DNA of 64,000 nucleotides from Pseudomonadota bacterium (GTDB lineage: Bacteria > Pseudomonadota > Gammaproteobacteria > Nitrosococcales > Methylophagaceae): NCBI GenBank assembly GCA_030576275.1, contig JALIBN010000026.1:21440-85439 (forward strand). The letters are read 5' to 3'. This document shows positions 11,278-21,848 of the stretch, in pieces; position 1 is the first letter of the stretch; every line of letters begins with the position of its first letter. The position numbers and the translations under genes are program-made. The notes beneath the pieces are model-generated. The model saw nothing but the letters and a program-made list of their open reading frames with translations, was not told the DNA's origin and did not search any database.

Positions 11278-12255
11278 ATGTTAACGGTACTTTATCCTTG
11301 GCAGACTAGCTTGTGGCAGCAACTCTGCCAACAACTACAGACCAATCGTTTACCGCATGCCCTACTAGTTTCCGGTGTTAAAGGACTCGCAAAAAATAGT
11401 TTCGCCCAGCATATAGTGGCAAGTGTATTGTGTCTTAATCGCTGTGACGATCAATCTTCTTGTGGTCATTGCCATAGTTGCAAGTTACTTAACGCAGGCA
11501 GTCATCCCGATCATATTGAAATAAGACCTGAAGAAATAGGCAAGCAAATAAAGATCGATCAGATTAGAAACTTGCGAGACAAACAACAACTGACGCCAAG
11601 TGTGTCGAAATGGAAAACAATTATTATCTCACCGGCAGATAATCTGAATGTCAGCTCAAGTAATAGCTTACTCAAATTATTAGAAGAACCTCAGCATAAT
11701 ACGGTTTTGATCTTGATAACTAGCCGTCCTCAAAAGCTACCGATAACCGTTAAAAGTCGCTGTCAAAATTATCATTTAGCGAGCCCTCCGTCTGAGCAAG
11801 CATCCGATTGGTTAGAAAAATATGCTGAAAATAAGGTCGATACTGAAACATTGGCAAAGTTACTACAGCTTGCTAAGGGAGCCCCCCTTGCTGTCGTCGA
11901 CATGTTGAATTGCAACATGGCAGAGCAATATCTACAAGTGGAAGAAGATTTTAAATCAATCTTACAAAATTCGGCAAATCCGATAGCGTTAACGGCAACG
12001 TGGTTAAAGTACGATTTAGTAATGGTTCTGAATCAGCTACAGTATATGATTAGAGACCATATGATAAAATCATTTGAAAATTTGCCGAAAATCCCAGCAG
12101 GCCAAGCTAAAATTAGTTTGTACTGGCAAATATCTGATTGCATAGTGGGGGTAATAAAGCTAGTATCGTCTCAAACTAACATTAACAACACTCTGTTAAT
12201 AGAAGATTTTATCGTATCTGTTATGCGTATCGTGAACAGCAAAACGACTAACTAA
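11278..12255 (+). CDS. holB: DNA polymerase III delta' subunit
   Basis: PWQTSLWQQL..NRLPHALLVSG; Zn-binding C..C..CHSCK; SSNSLLKLLEEP. Confidence 0.93.
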   Translation: MLTVLYPWQTSLWQQLCQQLQTNRLPHALLVSGVKGLAKNSFAQHIVASVLCLNRCDDQSSCGHCHSCKLLNAGSHPDHIEIRPEEIGKQIKIDQIRNLRDKQQLTPSVSKWKTIIISPADNLNVSSSNSLLKLLEEPQHNTVLILITSRPQKLPITVKSRCQNYHLASPPSEQASDWLEKYAENKVDTETLAKLLQLAKGAPLAVVDMLNCNMAEQYLQVEEDFKSILQNSANPIALTATWLKYDLVMVLNQLQYMIRDHMIKSFENLPKIPAGQAKISLYWQISDCIVGVIKLVSSQTNINNTLLIEDFIVSVMRIVNSKTTN

Positions 12256-12273
12256 TAAAAATAGGTCAAGATT

Positions 12274-12624
12274 ATGGCAATGGCTCCTAGTAAAGGCATT
12301 CTGGCATTAAAAATAACGGATCAAAACATGCTCTATCACGCCTTTATGCCTTTTCTAAAAAATGGTGGCTTATTTATCCCCACTAACAAAGTGTATAACT
12401 TAGGTGAAGAGGTTTTTATCGTCCTTAATTTAATGACTGAACCCGATAAAATTCCCGTCGCTGGTACTATTGCATGGATCACTCCTAAAGGCGCACAAGG
12501 TAATCAAGCGGCAGGGATTGGCGTGCATTTTAGTGATTTAGATGGCTCAGGACTAATTTTGAGAGGTAAAATCGAAAATTATCTGGTTGATAAAAAGGCT
12601 GACAAAGCCACTCATACGATGTAA
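12274..12624 (+). CDS. pilZ: PilZ domain protein, type IV pilus biogenesis type
   Basis: Position holB-pilZ-tatD; GILALKITDQNMLYHAFMPFLKNGGLFIPT; lacks an obvious RxxxR motif, as in canonical PilZ. Confidence 0.85.
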   Translation: MAMAPSKGILALKITDQNMLYHAFMPFLKNGGLFIPTNKVYNLGEEVFIVLNLMTEPDKIPVAGTIAWITPKGAQGNQAAGIGVHFSDLDGSGLILRGKIENYLVDKKADKATHTM

Positions 12625-12640
12625 TAAAAGAAGCTCACTG

Positions 12641-13411
12641 ATGTTTATAGATTCACACTGCCATCTTAATTTGTTGGCACAAGAAGAGGGCGGGCTAGAT
12701 GCCGTCATAGCTCAAGCTCGCGATGCTCAAATCGAACATATACTGTGCATTTCTATTGATAAAGATAGTTGCCAGCAAGTACTTGATATTGCAGATAAGT
12801 ACCCAAATATCACCGCAAGTGTAGGAATTCATCCCAATGTAGACAAAGATGAAAACTTCACTGTTGAAGAACTTGTTACACTTGCCCGGCATGATAAGGT
12901 TATTGCCATCGGTGAAACGGGTTTAGATTATTTTCGAAGTGAAGGTGACTTAGAATGGCAACGCGATCGCTTTCGGGTACATATAGAAGCGGCAAAACAA
13001 CTCAAAAAACCCTTGATTATTCATACTCGCGAAGCACGTGAAGACACCATGACCATCTTAGAACAAGAAGATGCTCAACACGCAGGCGGTATTATTCATT
13101 GTTTTACAGAAAATTGGGAAACAGCGCAACGAGCCTTAGATATAGGTTTTTATATTTCGCTGTCAGGTATCGTGACCTTTAAAAGTGCCCGTGAACTACA
13201 AGAAGTCGCTAAAAAATTACCGCTGGATAGGATTTTAATTGAAACGGATGCGCCTTATCTTGCGCCTATGCCGCATCGGGGGAAAACCAATAAACCCGCC
13301 TATGTGGTACATGTAGCAGAATTTGTGGCTCGACTCCGTGGTGATACCGTTGAAAATATAGCTAAACAAACCACGGCTAATTTCAATCGCTTATTTCCAA
13401 GCGCCGCTTAA
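12641..13411 (+). CDS. TatD family hydrolase (YcfH-like)
   Basis: MFIDSHCHLN; SVGIHPN; GETGLDYFRSEG; IHCFTENW; LIETDAPYLAPMPHRGK; start at 12641 rather than 12587. Confidence 0.93.
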   Translation: MFIDSHCHLNLLAQEEGGLDAVIAQARDAQIEHILCISIDKDSCQQVLDIADKYPNITASVGIHPNVDKDENFTVEELVTLARHDKVIAIGETGLDYFRSEGDLEWQRDRFRVHIEAAKQLKKPLIIHTREAREDTMTILEQEDAQHAGGIIHCFTENWETAQRALDIGFYISLSGIVTFKSARELQEVAKKLPLDRILIETDAPYLAPMPHRGKTNKPAYVVHVAEFVARLRGDTVENIAKQTTANFNRLFPSAA

Positions 13412-13419
13412 GTCTTAAG

Positions 13420-14049
13420 ATGAAACAAAGGCAACCAATAAGTTGGGCTATTTTACTTTGGTGTTGTTTTTGCCTGATCAGTTGTTCGGATAGTCTACCA
13501 AGCCTTAGGCCCTTAGCTACTAATGCGGTTATTCTAGCATTTGGAGATAGTTTGACTTTTGGTATCGGTGCAAATAGTCAAACTGAAAGCTATCCTGCAG
13601 TATTACAGCAACTTATTGGGCGTACAGTGATTAATGCAGGTATTCCTGGTGAAATAAGTCAACAAGGCTTATTGCGATTACCAATGATACTTGAACAAAC
13701 TAAGCCAGATTTGGTTGTGTTGTGCCACGGTGGCAATGACCTGATTCGACAATTGGGTAATGAACAGCTTAAAGATAACCTTGAGAAGATGATCCGTTTG
13801 ATACAAAAATCTGGTGCCGAAGTATTGCTTATAGCCGTACCGCGATTTAGTATTACTTTAGCCTTACCAGATTTATATACAGAACTCGCCACGGCGTATC
13901 AACTTCCGATTGAATTAACTATTCTTCCTGAACTCGAACGGACTTCAGCTATGAAGTCGGATACTATTCATCCTAATTCTATGGGCTATAAAGTGCTTGC
14001 AGAACGAATCCATAAACTTATTTTTAGTGCGGGAGGCATTATAAAATAA
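13420..14049 (+). CDS. SGNH/GDSL hydrolase, lipoprotein-like signal (TesA-like esterase)
   Basis: Signal peptide with lipobox-like LISC; AFGDSLTFGIGA block I; GGNDL; DTIHPNSMGY. Confidence 0.85.
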   Translation: MKQRQPISWAILLWCCFCLISCSDSLPSLRPLATNAVILAFGDSLTFGIGANSQTESYPAVLQQLIGRTVINAGIPGEISQQGLLRLPMILEQTKPDLVVLCHGGNDLIRQLGNEQLKDNLEKMIRLIQKSGAEVLLIAVPRFSITLALPDLYTELATAYQLPIELTILPELERTSAMKSDTIHPNSMGYKVLAERIHKLIFSAGGIIK

Positions 14050-14050
14050 T

Positions 14051-14320
14051 ATGACTACTATTAATAATCGTCGTGAACAGCGATTAAAACACTTAGCAAA
14101 AGTTAGGATTTTTGCGTCTCCCAATATTGAAAAGATTTTAGACATGAGAGACTTTTCTGGCAGTGGTTTATTTTTGCTGTGTGCTGATACTAACCACTTT
14201 CATTTAGGTGATGATGTGCAAGTTCAAACGCTAGAAATTGACGATGCTCCCATAGTGCCATCTAAAATTAGACGAATTGAACAGCATGTTGGTTTTGCTA
14301 TTGAGTTTATACTAGATTGA
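14051..14320 (+). CDS. PilZ domain protein with complete c-di-GMP binding signature
   Basis: NNRREQRLKH (RxxxR) and RDFSGSGLFL ([D/N]xSxxG). Confidence 0.85.
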   Translation: MTTINNRREQRLKHLAKVRIFASPNIEKILDMRDFSGSGLFLLCADTNHFHLGDDVQVQTLEIDDAPIVPSKIRRIEQHVGFAIEFILD

Positions 14321-14400
14321 TTTCGTTCATATTTGACCATATGTAGTCATTCAGCTCAACGAAGAAACTTATTTTTTATCAGGGTATGTACTTCACTTAA

Positions 14401-14988
14401 TTAAAAACCAGTAAATTGTTGCTGAATATCAGGTTTTTTATCTGCGGGAAGCTTAATAGTAACCTGCACCCTGTCAGTGAATTGCTGATCAATAATTTCG
14501 CCGTGACATTTACTAAGTTGATATTCCAATGTTTGTAGTTGGGAATATTCAATATCAAGTTGCAATCGTGCCATTTCAACCCATGGGTTTAATGTTGCTC
14601 CATCAATAGCTAGCTTAGCAGTTGTTCCGTAAGCGCGTGTTAAACCACCTGTACCTAGCTTTACCCCTCCGAAGTAGCGAATAACACCGACAACTGCATT
14701 AATTATGGATTTGCCTTCTAGCGGCGCTAGGATGGGCCGTCCGGCGGTACCAGATGGTTCACCAGCATCGTGACAACGTTCATTGATAAAACCATCGGCT
14801 TGTCTAATTCTCCAGGCAAAAGCAAGATGATTGGCGTGAGGATGCTGCGCCGCTAATTTTTGTAAATGCCGTATAGCTTCAGCTGCGTTGATAGAAGGCA
14901 ATATCATGCCAATAAAACGTGATTTTTTAATCTCATATTCTACCGTTATTGGCTGAATAACAATGTATTGTGTAGTTGAATTTGTCAT
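14401..14988 (-). CDS. yigZ: YigZ/IMPACT family protein
   Basis: EIKKSRFIGMILPS; HANHLAFAWRI; DAGEPSGTAGRPIL; VIRYFGGVKLGTGGLTRAYG. Confidence 0.93.
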   Translation of the reverse strand: MTNSTTQYIVIQPITVEYEIKKSRFIGMILPSINAAEAIRHLQKLAAQHPHANHLAFAWRIRQADGFINERCHDAGEPSGTAGRPILAPLEGKSIINAVVGVIRYFGGVKLGTGGLTRAYGTTAKLAIDGATLNPWVEMARLQLDIEYSQLQTLEYQLSKCHGEIIDQQFTDRVQVTIKLPADKKPDIQQQFTGF

Positions 14989-15231
14989 AGTGTGTTGAGC
15001 ATTATAGCAATCGATGTCTTAGTAATATATTTCATAGCGCATGATTACTTTAGTCAGAGCTACTCAGAATAAGAATTCTCTGTGTTATTTGAGGGCTTGA
15101 CTGGCATGAACACTGTTCAGATATGTGAACTTAATTTGTGAAATGTTATGATATCAAATATTTTTTATAATATTAAGAAATGCGTATATCTATTATTAGT
15201 GCGCTTTTGAGGCGATATAAAGGTAGTAATA

Positions 15232-17850
15232 ATGGAGTTAACAGCTATAAAACACACACCAATGATGATGCAGTATTTACGCATCAAAGCTGAAAATCCA
15301 GGGCATCTGTTATTTTATAGGATGGGTGATTTTTATGAGATGTTTTATGATGATGCCCATAAGGCCGCCGAATTATTAGATATTACCTTAACAGCTCGCG
15401 GGAATAGTAATGGTGAGCCTATCTCGATGGCTGGTATTCCTTACCATGCCGCTGACGCCTATTTATCTAGATTGATTAATCTTGGCGTTTCGGTCGCTAT
15501 TTGTGAGCAAATTGGTGATCCGGCTACCAGTAAAGGCCCCGTCGATAGACAAGTTGTGCGTATATTAACACCAGGCACCTTGACTGAAGAAGCCTTACTC
15601 GATAGCCGTAATGAAAATTTATTAGTAGCAATCTCCGAACATAAAGGACGCTATGGTTTAGCTACAGCGGAGTTAAGTAGCGGGCGATTTACTGTCAGTG
15701 AATTGAACTCACTGTCTGAGCTTAAAGCTGAATTAGCGCGTTTACAAGCGGCTGAAATTCTACTAGATGAGTCCTTAGCTCAAGCCTTGTCGACATTTGA
15801 CAAACAAATTCGTCGTCTACCACCGTGGCATTTTGAGTCAGAAACTGCTCGACGTCGTTTATGTGAACATTTTAAAATTCAAGACTTAAAAGGCTTTGGC
15901 TGTGACGAGCTGCCATTAGCCATCACCGCAGCAGGCTGTTTGCTCAATTATGCGCAACAAACTCATCGTACGGCATTGCCGCATATTCGTGGTCTAAAAC
16001 TTGAAAGAACCAGCGATAGTATTCGATTGGATCCACAATCACGACGTAATCTGGAATTGGAAACCAATCTCTCTGGTGGTCGCGAGCACACCTTATTAGC
16101 TATCCTAGATAAAACGGTAACGCCGATGGGTGCAAGATTATTACGCCGTTGGTTATTAAGACCCTTACGCGACCATGAAGTTTTAAAGCAACGTCAGCAA
16201 GCGATTCAACAATTTCTTGATCTGCAATCGACAGATGTATTGCAAGACATGCTAAGCAAATTGGGCGATATTGAGCGCATAGTGGCTCGTATTGGTTTGA
16301 AGTCAGCAAGACCTCGTGATTTTATGCATCTGCGAAATACCTTATTTTCCTTACCAGATTTACATCAAGTTTTAGCGGATTCAACATCAAAACGACTAAT
16401 CCAGCTTGATCGTGAATTAGGAACGTTCCCCGAAGTACTCAGTTTATTGCAATCGGCATTAATCGATGAACCGCCGGTATTAATTCGTGATGGTGGAGTG
16501 ATTGCAGAGGGCTATAATACCGAGTTGGATCACTTACGTACTATTCGAGATCGAGCGAGCCAGTTCTTAAGTGACCTAGAGCAACGTGAACGCCAGCGTA
16601 CCGGTGTTTCGACCTTAAAAGTAGGTTACAACCGTGTACACGGTTATTTCATTGAAATCAGTCGTTCTCACCATATTGATGTGCCGACCGAATATGTACG
16701 CAGACAGACGTTGAAAAATGCCGAGCGGTATATCACGCCTGAATTAAAAGGTTTCGAAGATCAAGTTCTGAGTGCCAATGAACGTGCTTTAGCGTTAGAA
16801 AAAGCATTATATGAAGCGTTATTTGACAAACTCTCACCTGATTTGGCCGCCTTAGAAGTTTCGGCACATGCCTTGGCAGAACTCGATGTATTGGCCAACT
16901 TGGCTGAGCGAGCCGAGTCATTAAATTATGTGGCTCCTGAATTTGCCAAGCAGACTGTTATAAAGATAGTGCAGGGACGTCATCCCGTTGTGGAAGGTGT
17001 CACTGAGCAGACTTTTTGCCCGAATGACCTGGATTTTAGCCATCAACAAAGATTGTTATTGATCACTGGTCCGAATATGGGGGGTAAATCTACCTATATG
17101 CGACAAGCGGCATTAATCGTGTTGATGGCACACATGGGAAGTTTTGTACCGGCTACAAAAGCTGTTATCGGTCCTGTGGATCAGATTTTTACCCGAATAG
17201 GTGCCTCTGATGATTTAGCGTCAGGTCGTTCAACCTTTATGGTTGAAATGAGTGAAGCGGCCAATATTTTGAATAACGGCACTGAACATAGTCTGGTGTT
17301 GATGGATGAAATAGGGCGGGGTACTAGCACCTTTGATGGTTTGTCGTTAGCATGGGCGTGTGCTGAAAAACTAGTCCGTGACCTCGGATCATATACCTTA
17401 TTTGCAACCCATTATTTTGAATTGACTGAAATCCCTCTATTGCACGAAAAAGCCATTAATGTTCATTTAGACGCGATTGAGCATGGCGATGAAATAGTAT
17501 TTATGCATCAATTAAAAAAGGGTGCCGCCAGTAAGAGTTATGGTCTGCAAGTTGCTAAGTTAGCGGGTGTACCAAGTGATGTAATCAAGGCGGCTAAAGA
17601 TAAGTTACAGCAGCTCGAAATATTACAACAACTGGAAATAAAAACGAATAAGACCACTGACGAGCAACAACAAACCGATTTAATTAGTCAGCCTATAGCG
17701 GCTCCATCGATGATAGCAGAGCATTTAGCGGCTCCATCGATGATAGCAGAGCATTTAGCGGGAATAAATCCTGATGAACTCACGCCGAAACAAGCACATG
17801 AAATCATTTATCAATTAGTTAAATTATTAGCACAAAAAAATCTTAGTTAA
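15232..17850 (+). CDS. mutS: DNA mismatch repair protein MutS
   Basis: [70 protein letters not shown]. Confidence 0.98.
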   Translation: MELTAIKHTPMMMQYLRIKAENPGHLLFYRMGDFYEMFYDDAHKAAELLDITLTARGNSNGEPISMAGIPYHAADAYLSRLINLGVSVAICEQIGDPATSKGPVDRQVVRILTPGTLTEEALLDSRNENLLVAISEHKGRYGLATAELSSGRFTVSELNSLSELKAELARLQAAEILLDESLAQALSTFDKQIRRLPPWHFESETARRRLCEHFKIQDLKGFGCDELPLAITAAGCLLNYAQQTHRTALPHIRGLKLERTSDSIRLDPQSRRNLELETNLSGGREHTLLAILDKTVTPMGARLLRRWLLRPLRDHEVLKQRQQAIQQFLDLQSTDVLQDMLSKLGDIERIVARIGLKSARPRDFMHLRNTLFSLPDLHQVLADSTSKRLIQLDRELGTFPEVLSLLQSALIDEPPVLIRDGGVIAEGYNTELDHLRTIRDRASQFLSDLEQRERQRTGVSTLKVGYNRVHGYFIEISRSHHIDVPTEYVRRQTLKNAERYITPELKGFEDQVLSANERALALEKALYEALFDKLSPDLAALEVSAHALAELDVLANLAERAESLNYVAPEFAKQTVIKIVQGRHPVVEGVTEQTFCPNDLDFSHQQRLLLITGPNMGGKSTYMRQAALIVLMAHMGSFVPATKAVIGPVDQIFTRIGASDDLASGRSTFMVEMSEAANILNNGTEHSLVLMDEIGRGTSTFDGLSLAWACAEKLVRDLGSYTLFATHYFELTEIPLLHEKAINVHLDAIEHGDEIVFMHQLKKGAASKSYGLQVAKLAGVPSDVIKAAKDKLQQLEILQQLEIKTNKTTDEQQQTDLISQPIAAPSMIAEHLAAPSMIAEHLAGINPDELTPKQAHEIIYQLVKLLAQKNLS
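17701..17760 (+). repeat. Exact 2 x 30-bp in-frame tandem duplication inside mutS
   Basis: gctccatcgatgatagcagagcatttagcg repeated twice without mismatch, encoding ([10 protein letters not shown])2. Confidence 0.97.
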
Positions 17851-18150
17851 TTTGGATGGGGTTTGTGAATAAGGAACTAATATCTGGTCTATATACTCTT
17901 AAAATAGTTCATTGATAAATTAGCGCTTAAGAAGAGGTTTTATTGTTAGTGGCTCAGACTTAATAGACAGCTTTCGTTCCGATAGTGTCGCCCGATTCTG
18001 ATTTCAGAGGTACTAATCACAACGGGTAGCTAACTGTCGAAGAATTTTTAGATGTAATGTATTATGCCCACCATATAAGTCCGTCTTCGGTGCATAAGTT
18101 AATGAATATACTTAGCTCATAGTTATTAAACATAATAATAGGTAAAAAGA

Positions 18151-19038
18151 ATGAAACGAATAATGTTATTTATTTTGACCAATATCGCCATTATGGTGGT
18201 GTTGAGCATTACTTTGAGATTGTTGGGCGTTGACAGTATATTAGCTGAAAATGGCTCAGACCTTAATATTCAAGCATTGGTTATACTTTCCGGTGTCATC
18301 GGTTTCGGTGGTTCCTTTATTTCATTACTTATTTCAAAATGGATGGCTAAACGTATGACTGGTGCGGTAGTCATTACTAATCCATCGAACAATATTGAAA
18401 AATGGTTACTGAGCACGGTTGAAAAACAGGCAAAAATTGTCGGCATAAAAATGCCAGAAGTTGCAATTTTCCCTTCACCCCAAATGAATGCTTTTGCAAC
18501 TGGTGCCACTAAAAACAAGGCGCTAATGGCGGTGTCCCAGGGGTTATTAGATACAATGACGCAAGGGGAAATTGAAGCAGTAGTCGGGCACGAAATGAGT
18601 CATATTGCCAATGGCGATATGGTGACCTTAGCGCTTATTCAGGGTGTTGTTAATACCTTTGTAGTCTTTTTATCGCGCGTCGTTGGACACGTAGTTGACC
18701 GCGTGATTTTAAAAAACAATCAAGGCCACGGCATAGGCTATTTTGTTACTGTAATCGTGAGTCAGATTGTTTTATCCATACTCGCATCGACTATTGTGAT
18801 GTATTTTTCAAGAAAACGTGAATTTATTGCAGACACCGGTGGCGCTGATTTGGCTGGGCATCAAAATATGATAAATGCACTCAAACGCCTTGGGCAGGTA
18901 GAGCCAGCAGCATTGCCAGAGCAAATGGCCGCTTTTGGCATTAATGACAAAAGTGCAATTATGGCTTTATTTTCATCGCATCCACCTATAGAGGCAAGAA
19001 TAGAGGCTTTAGAAAAGCGAGCTGTGAATCGTTCATAA
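18151..19038 (+). CDS. htpX: Protease HtpX
   Basis: M48 motif [31 protein letters not shown]-term TM helices. Confidence 0.95.
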   Translation: MKRIMLFILTNIAIMVVLSITLRLLGVDSILAENGSDLNIQALVILSGVIGFGGSFISLLISKWMAKRMTGAVVITNPSNNIEKWLLSTVEKQAKIVGIKMPEVAIFPSPQMNAFATGATKNKALMAVSQGLLDTMTQGEIEAVVGHEMSHIANGDMVTLALIQGVVNTFVVFLSRVVGHVVDRVILKNNQGHGIGYFVTVIVSQIVLSILASTIVMYFSRKREFIADTGGADLAGHQNMINALKRLGQVEPAALPEQMAAFGINDKSAIMALFSSHPPIEARIEALEKRAVNRS

Positions 19039-19081
19039 GCTGGGGCCTTATATTTATCAAACTGAGCTGCAGACCTTTCAT

Positions 19082-19128
19082 TCGCCAGCTAACATTATTG
19101 CTTCACTAGCAAATAAGTTAGCTGGCGA
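19082..19128. terminator. Inverted repeat between convergent htpX and ALDH genes
   Basis: tcgccagctaac (19082-19093) / gttagctggcga (19117-19128), perfect 12-bp arms. Confidence 0.55.
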
Positions 19129-19223
19129 GATAAATTACATCCGATTTAAGTACTTAGTTTTCTCAACCACTATTGACAAGCAACATTAGAAATTATCGAT
19201 TTTGAAGCCTGCATGAATGCTAT

Positions 19224-20597
19224 CTAAGACTCGGCAGGCCCTACCCAAACTTGCTGAAAATTCACAAATTCCATGATGCCATGCGGACCTAGTTCACGGC
19301 CATAACCCGACTTTTTAATGCCGCCACTGGGCAACCGTGGGTCGCTTTTCACAATTCCGTTAATAGCAATTTGTCCGGCTTCAATTTCACTGGCCATTCG
19401 ACGTGCTTTTTGAGTATCTGCCGTCCAAATTGAGGCCGCTAAACCATAAGGGGTATCATTCGCGATCGATAATGCTTCCTCTTCAGATGAGGCTTTCATC
19501 ACCACTGCAATCGGACCAAAAGTTTCTTCACAAGCTGCTTGCATCGAAGGTGTGACATCGACCAGCAGGGTTGGTGGATAAAAAAAGCCTTTGCCTTCCG
19601 GTATTTCCCCTCCCAGTAAACAACGTGCACCTTGGGCAATGGTCATTGTCACTTGTCGATCCAGCGTTTCCCGTAAATCGGCTCGTGCAATGGGACCAAT
19701 CTGAGTTTCTTCTGCTGCTGGATCCCCCATTGTTAAGTTCGCCAAATGCGGTTTAAATGCTGCTATAAAATCATCATAAACCGATGAGTCAACAATGATC
19801 CGTTTTGCTGCTATGCACGACTGTCCGGCATTAATGATGCGTGACAAGGCAAGCGTTGAGGCTGCTTTTTCAATATCGGCGTCGGCTAACACTAGGCTGG
19901 GGTCAGACCCACCCAATTCCATAACAGCTGGTTTGATATGTTTTGCAGCCAATGAAGCAACCTGACTACCAGCCCAGCTGGACCCAGTTAAAGACACTGC
20001 ACACACTGCCTCATGCTCTAACACATGAGCAACTTGTTCATTGTGAATGCGCAAGTTTTGCATCACGCTGGGATGTCCCGCTTTTTCGAATAATTTGGCA
20101 ATGGCCTCAGCGCAAGCGGGCACATGAGCATCATGTTTCATCAAACAAGTATTGCCTGCCATCAATGCTGGCGCACAAAAACGAAATGCCAACCAGAACG
20201 GTGCATTCCAGGGCAATATTCCTAAAACCGGCCCCAAAGGCAGGTGTTGCACATAACTTATTGACGCGTCCGACTCCAGGGTTTTTGGCGCTAGATAGGT
20301 CGCGCCATGCTCAGCATAATGCCGAGCGCACAACGCTGCTTTTTGGATCTCAGCTCGTGCTTCTTTAATGGGTTTTCCCATTTCAAGCGTCATTAGCCGA
20401 GCCAAGGCTTCTTGATCTTCAATCATTAAATCCGCGACTTGATTTAATACTGTAGCGCGTTCTTCAAAGCTGGTTTTTCGCCAACTTTTGAAGCTTGTTA
20501 AGGAGTCTTCAATGGCTAGATCCAGCTCTTGTAGTTGCAGGGTTTTATATTGGTGTATTACTTCTCCCGTTGCGGGATTGATTGCTGTAAACATCAT
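19224..20597 (-). CDS. Aldehyde dehydrogenase, succinate/aspartate-semialdehyde dehydrogenase type (DoeC-like)
   Basis: ALDH: PWNAPFWLAFRF, VMELGGSDPSLVLADAD, NAGQSCIAAKR; last gene of a doeBDAC-like cluster. Confidence 0.85.
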   Translation of the reverse strand: MMFTAINPATGEVIHQYKTLQLQELDLAIEDSLTSFKSWRKTSFEERATVLNQVADLMIEDQEALARLMTLEMGKPIKEARAEIQKAALCARHYAEHGATYLAPKTLESDASISYVQHLPLGPVLGILPWNAPFWLAFRFCAPALMAGNTCLMKHDAHVPACAEAIAKLFEKAGHPSVMQNLRIHNEQVAHVLEHEAVCAVSLTGSSWAGSQVASLAAKHIKPAVMELGGSDPSLVLADADIEKAASTLALSRIINAGQSCIAAKRIIVDSSVYDDFIAAFKPHLANLTMGDPAAEETQIGPIARADLRETLDRQVTMTIAQGARCLLGGEIPEGKGFFYPPTLLVDVTPSMQAACEETFGPIAVVMKASSEEEALSIANDTPYGLAASIWTADTQKARRMASEIEAGQIAINGIVKSDPRLPSGGIKKSGYGRELGPHGIMEFVNFQQVWVGPAES

Positions 20598-20615
20598 GAT
20601 TCCTTATAGACGTGT

Positions 20616-21848
20616 CTAATATTTTTGGGTTTTTGGGCTCTGAGATATTGCTTTAATGATTGCTTCATTAGAAGCTAGTTGCGTAGGTTTAATCGTAAAG
20701 TTTTGTTCGACATCTTCAAAAAAGGAACCACAGCCGGTTTCGGTAATATAAAAAGTATCAGAAATGCCGCAGGTTTTATCGCCATCAATGCCCCACATCC
20801 AGGGAATCACATGAAACGTCATTCCTGGTTCTAATACCGAGCTGTTGCCTTGATATAAACTCAAAATATAGCCTTCATCCCAACTTGGCGGAAAAGCAAT
20901 CCCGATGGAATAGCCCGAGCGGGTAATCAGTTTGGCGCCCATGTCATTATCTGAGATGATATTTCGGATCATATTGTCCATATCTGAAACAGTCATCCCC
21001 GGACGCATAATCTCACGTGTACGCGCCAACGCCATTTTCATAATTTCTTGCGCTTTATACATGCTGTTTGATAGTTCCCCACAAATCACGGTACGCATCA
21101 TCGCGGTGTGATAGCGGCGATAACAGCCAGCCACTTCCATAAAAACATGTTCGCCGGCTTGCACTTCACGGCCCTCCCAAGAGGCATGCCCAATCATGGT
21201 TCTTGGGCCAGAAGTCACATATGGCATCACCGCTGGAATTTCTCCGCCAGCTGCAAACATCGCCTGGCTGATGGCTCCGCCAATTTCATTTTCAGTTACG
21301 CCGGGAATACACGCTTCAATACCTGCTTTCATGCCGGCCTTAGTTGCGATAGCTGCCTTTCTCATCGCTTCAATCTCATAACTAGATTTACAAACTCGGC
21401 CTTGTTCGACAATCCCGAAACAATCCATTAAACGGCTTTTGGTAAAGATTGTATGAAAGGTATCTTGGTGATAAGCGGGGAAGAAATAGGAGTTACGTTC
21501 ATAACCGACGGACTTATCCACCAGACCAAACTCCACCAAAGTAGAAACCAGCATTTGAATCGCATCACCAGTATCAGGATAAGGCCGGGTAATTTCTACC
21601 CAGGTGCGCGCTATGACATTCGATTCTTCCAGCTTACGGGTCACCATAAAGGGTTCACTGTCTAACGGCACCACAAGTGCTTGAAAGAACGAATAGCCCG
21701 TTGTTTGATAATCGGTGAGATACATCAAGTTTTCTGGATCGGAAATAATCACTGCATCCAATAACCGTTTTTCCATCCGCTGTCTGAGTTCATAAATTCG
21801 GCGTTCATACTCCGAAAACGGAAAAGTCATATCATCACGATTTATCAT
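20616..21848 (-). CDS. doeA: M24 family Xaa-Pro peptidase-like hydrolase, probable ectoine hydrolase DoeA
   Basis: Creatinase/prolidase fold (ENLMYLTDYQTTGYS, YVTSGPRTMIGHASWEGREVQAGEHVFMEVAGCYRRYHTAMMRT) beside a DABA aminotransferase and an ALDH. Confidence 0.72.
   Translation of the reverse strand: MINRDDMTFPFSEYERRIYELRQRMEKRLLDAVIISDPENLMYLTDYQTTGYSFFQALVVPLDSEPFMVTRKLEESNVIARTWVEITRPYPDTGDAIQMLVSTLVEFGLVDKSVGYERNSYFFPAYHQDTFHTIFTKSRLMDCFGIVEQGRVCKSSYEIEAMRKAAIATKAGMKAGIEACIPGVTENEIGGAISQAMFAAGGEIPAVMPYVTSGPRTMIGHASWEGREVQAGEHVFMEVAGCYRRYHTAMMRTVICGELSNSMYKAQEIMKMALARTREIMRPGMTVSDMDNMIRNIISDNDMGAKLITRSGYSIGIAFPPSWDEGYILSLYQGNSSVLEPGMTFHVIPWMWGIDGDKTCGISDTFYITETGCGSFFEDVEQNFTIKPTQLASNEAIIKAISQSPKTQKY

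Noticed and set aside
18050-18150. ncRNA or riboswitch between mutS and htpX
   Set aside because: No convincing conserved secondary structure or motif seen by eye
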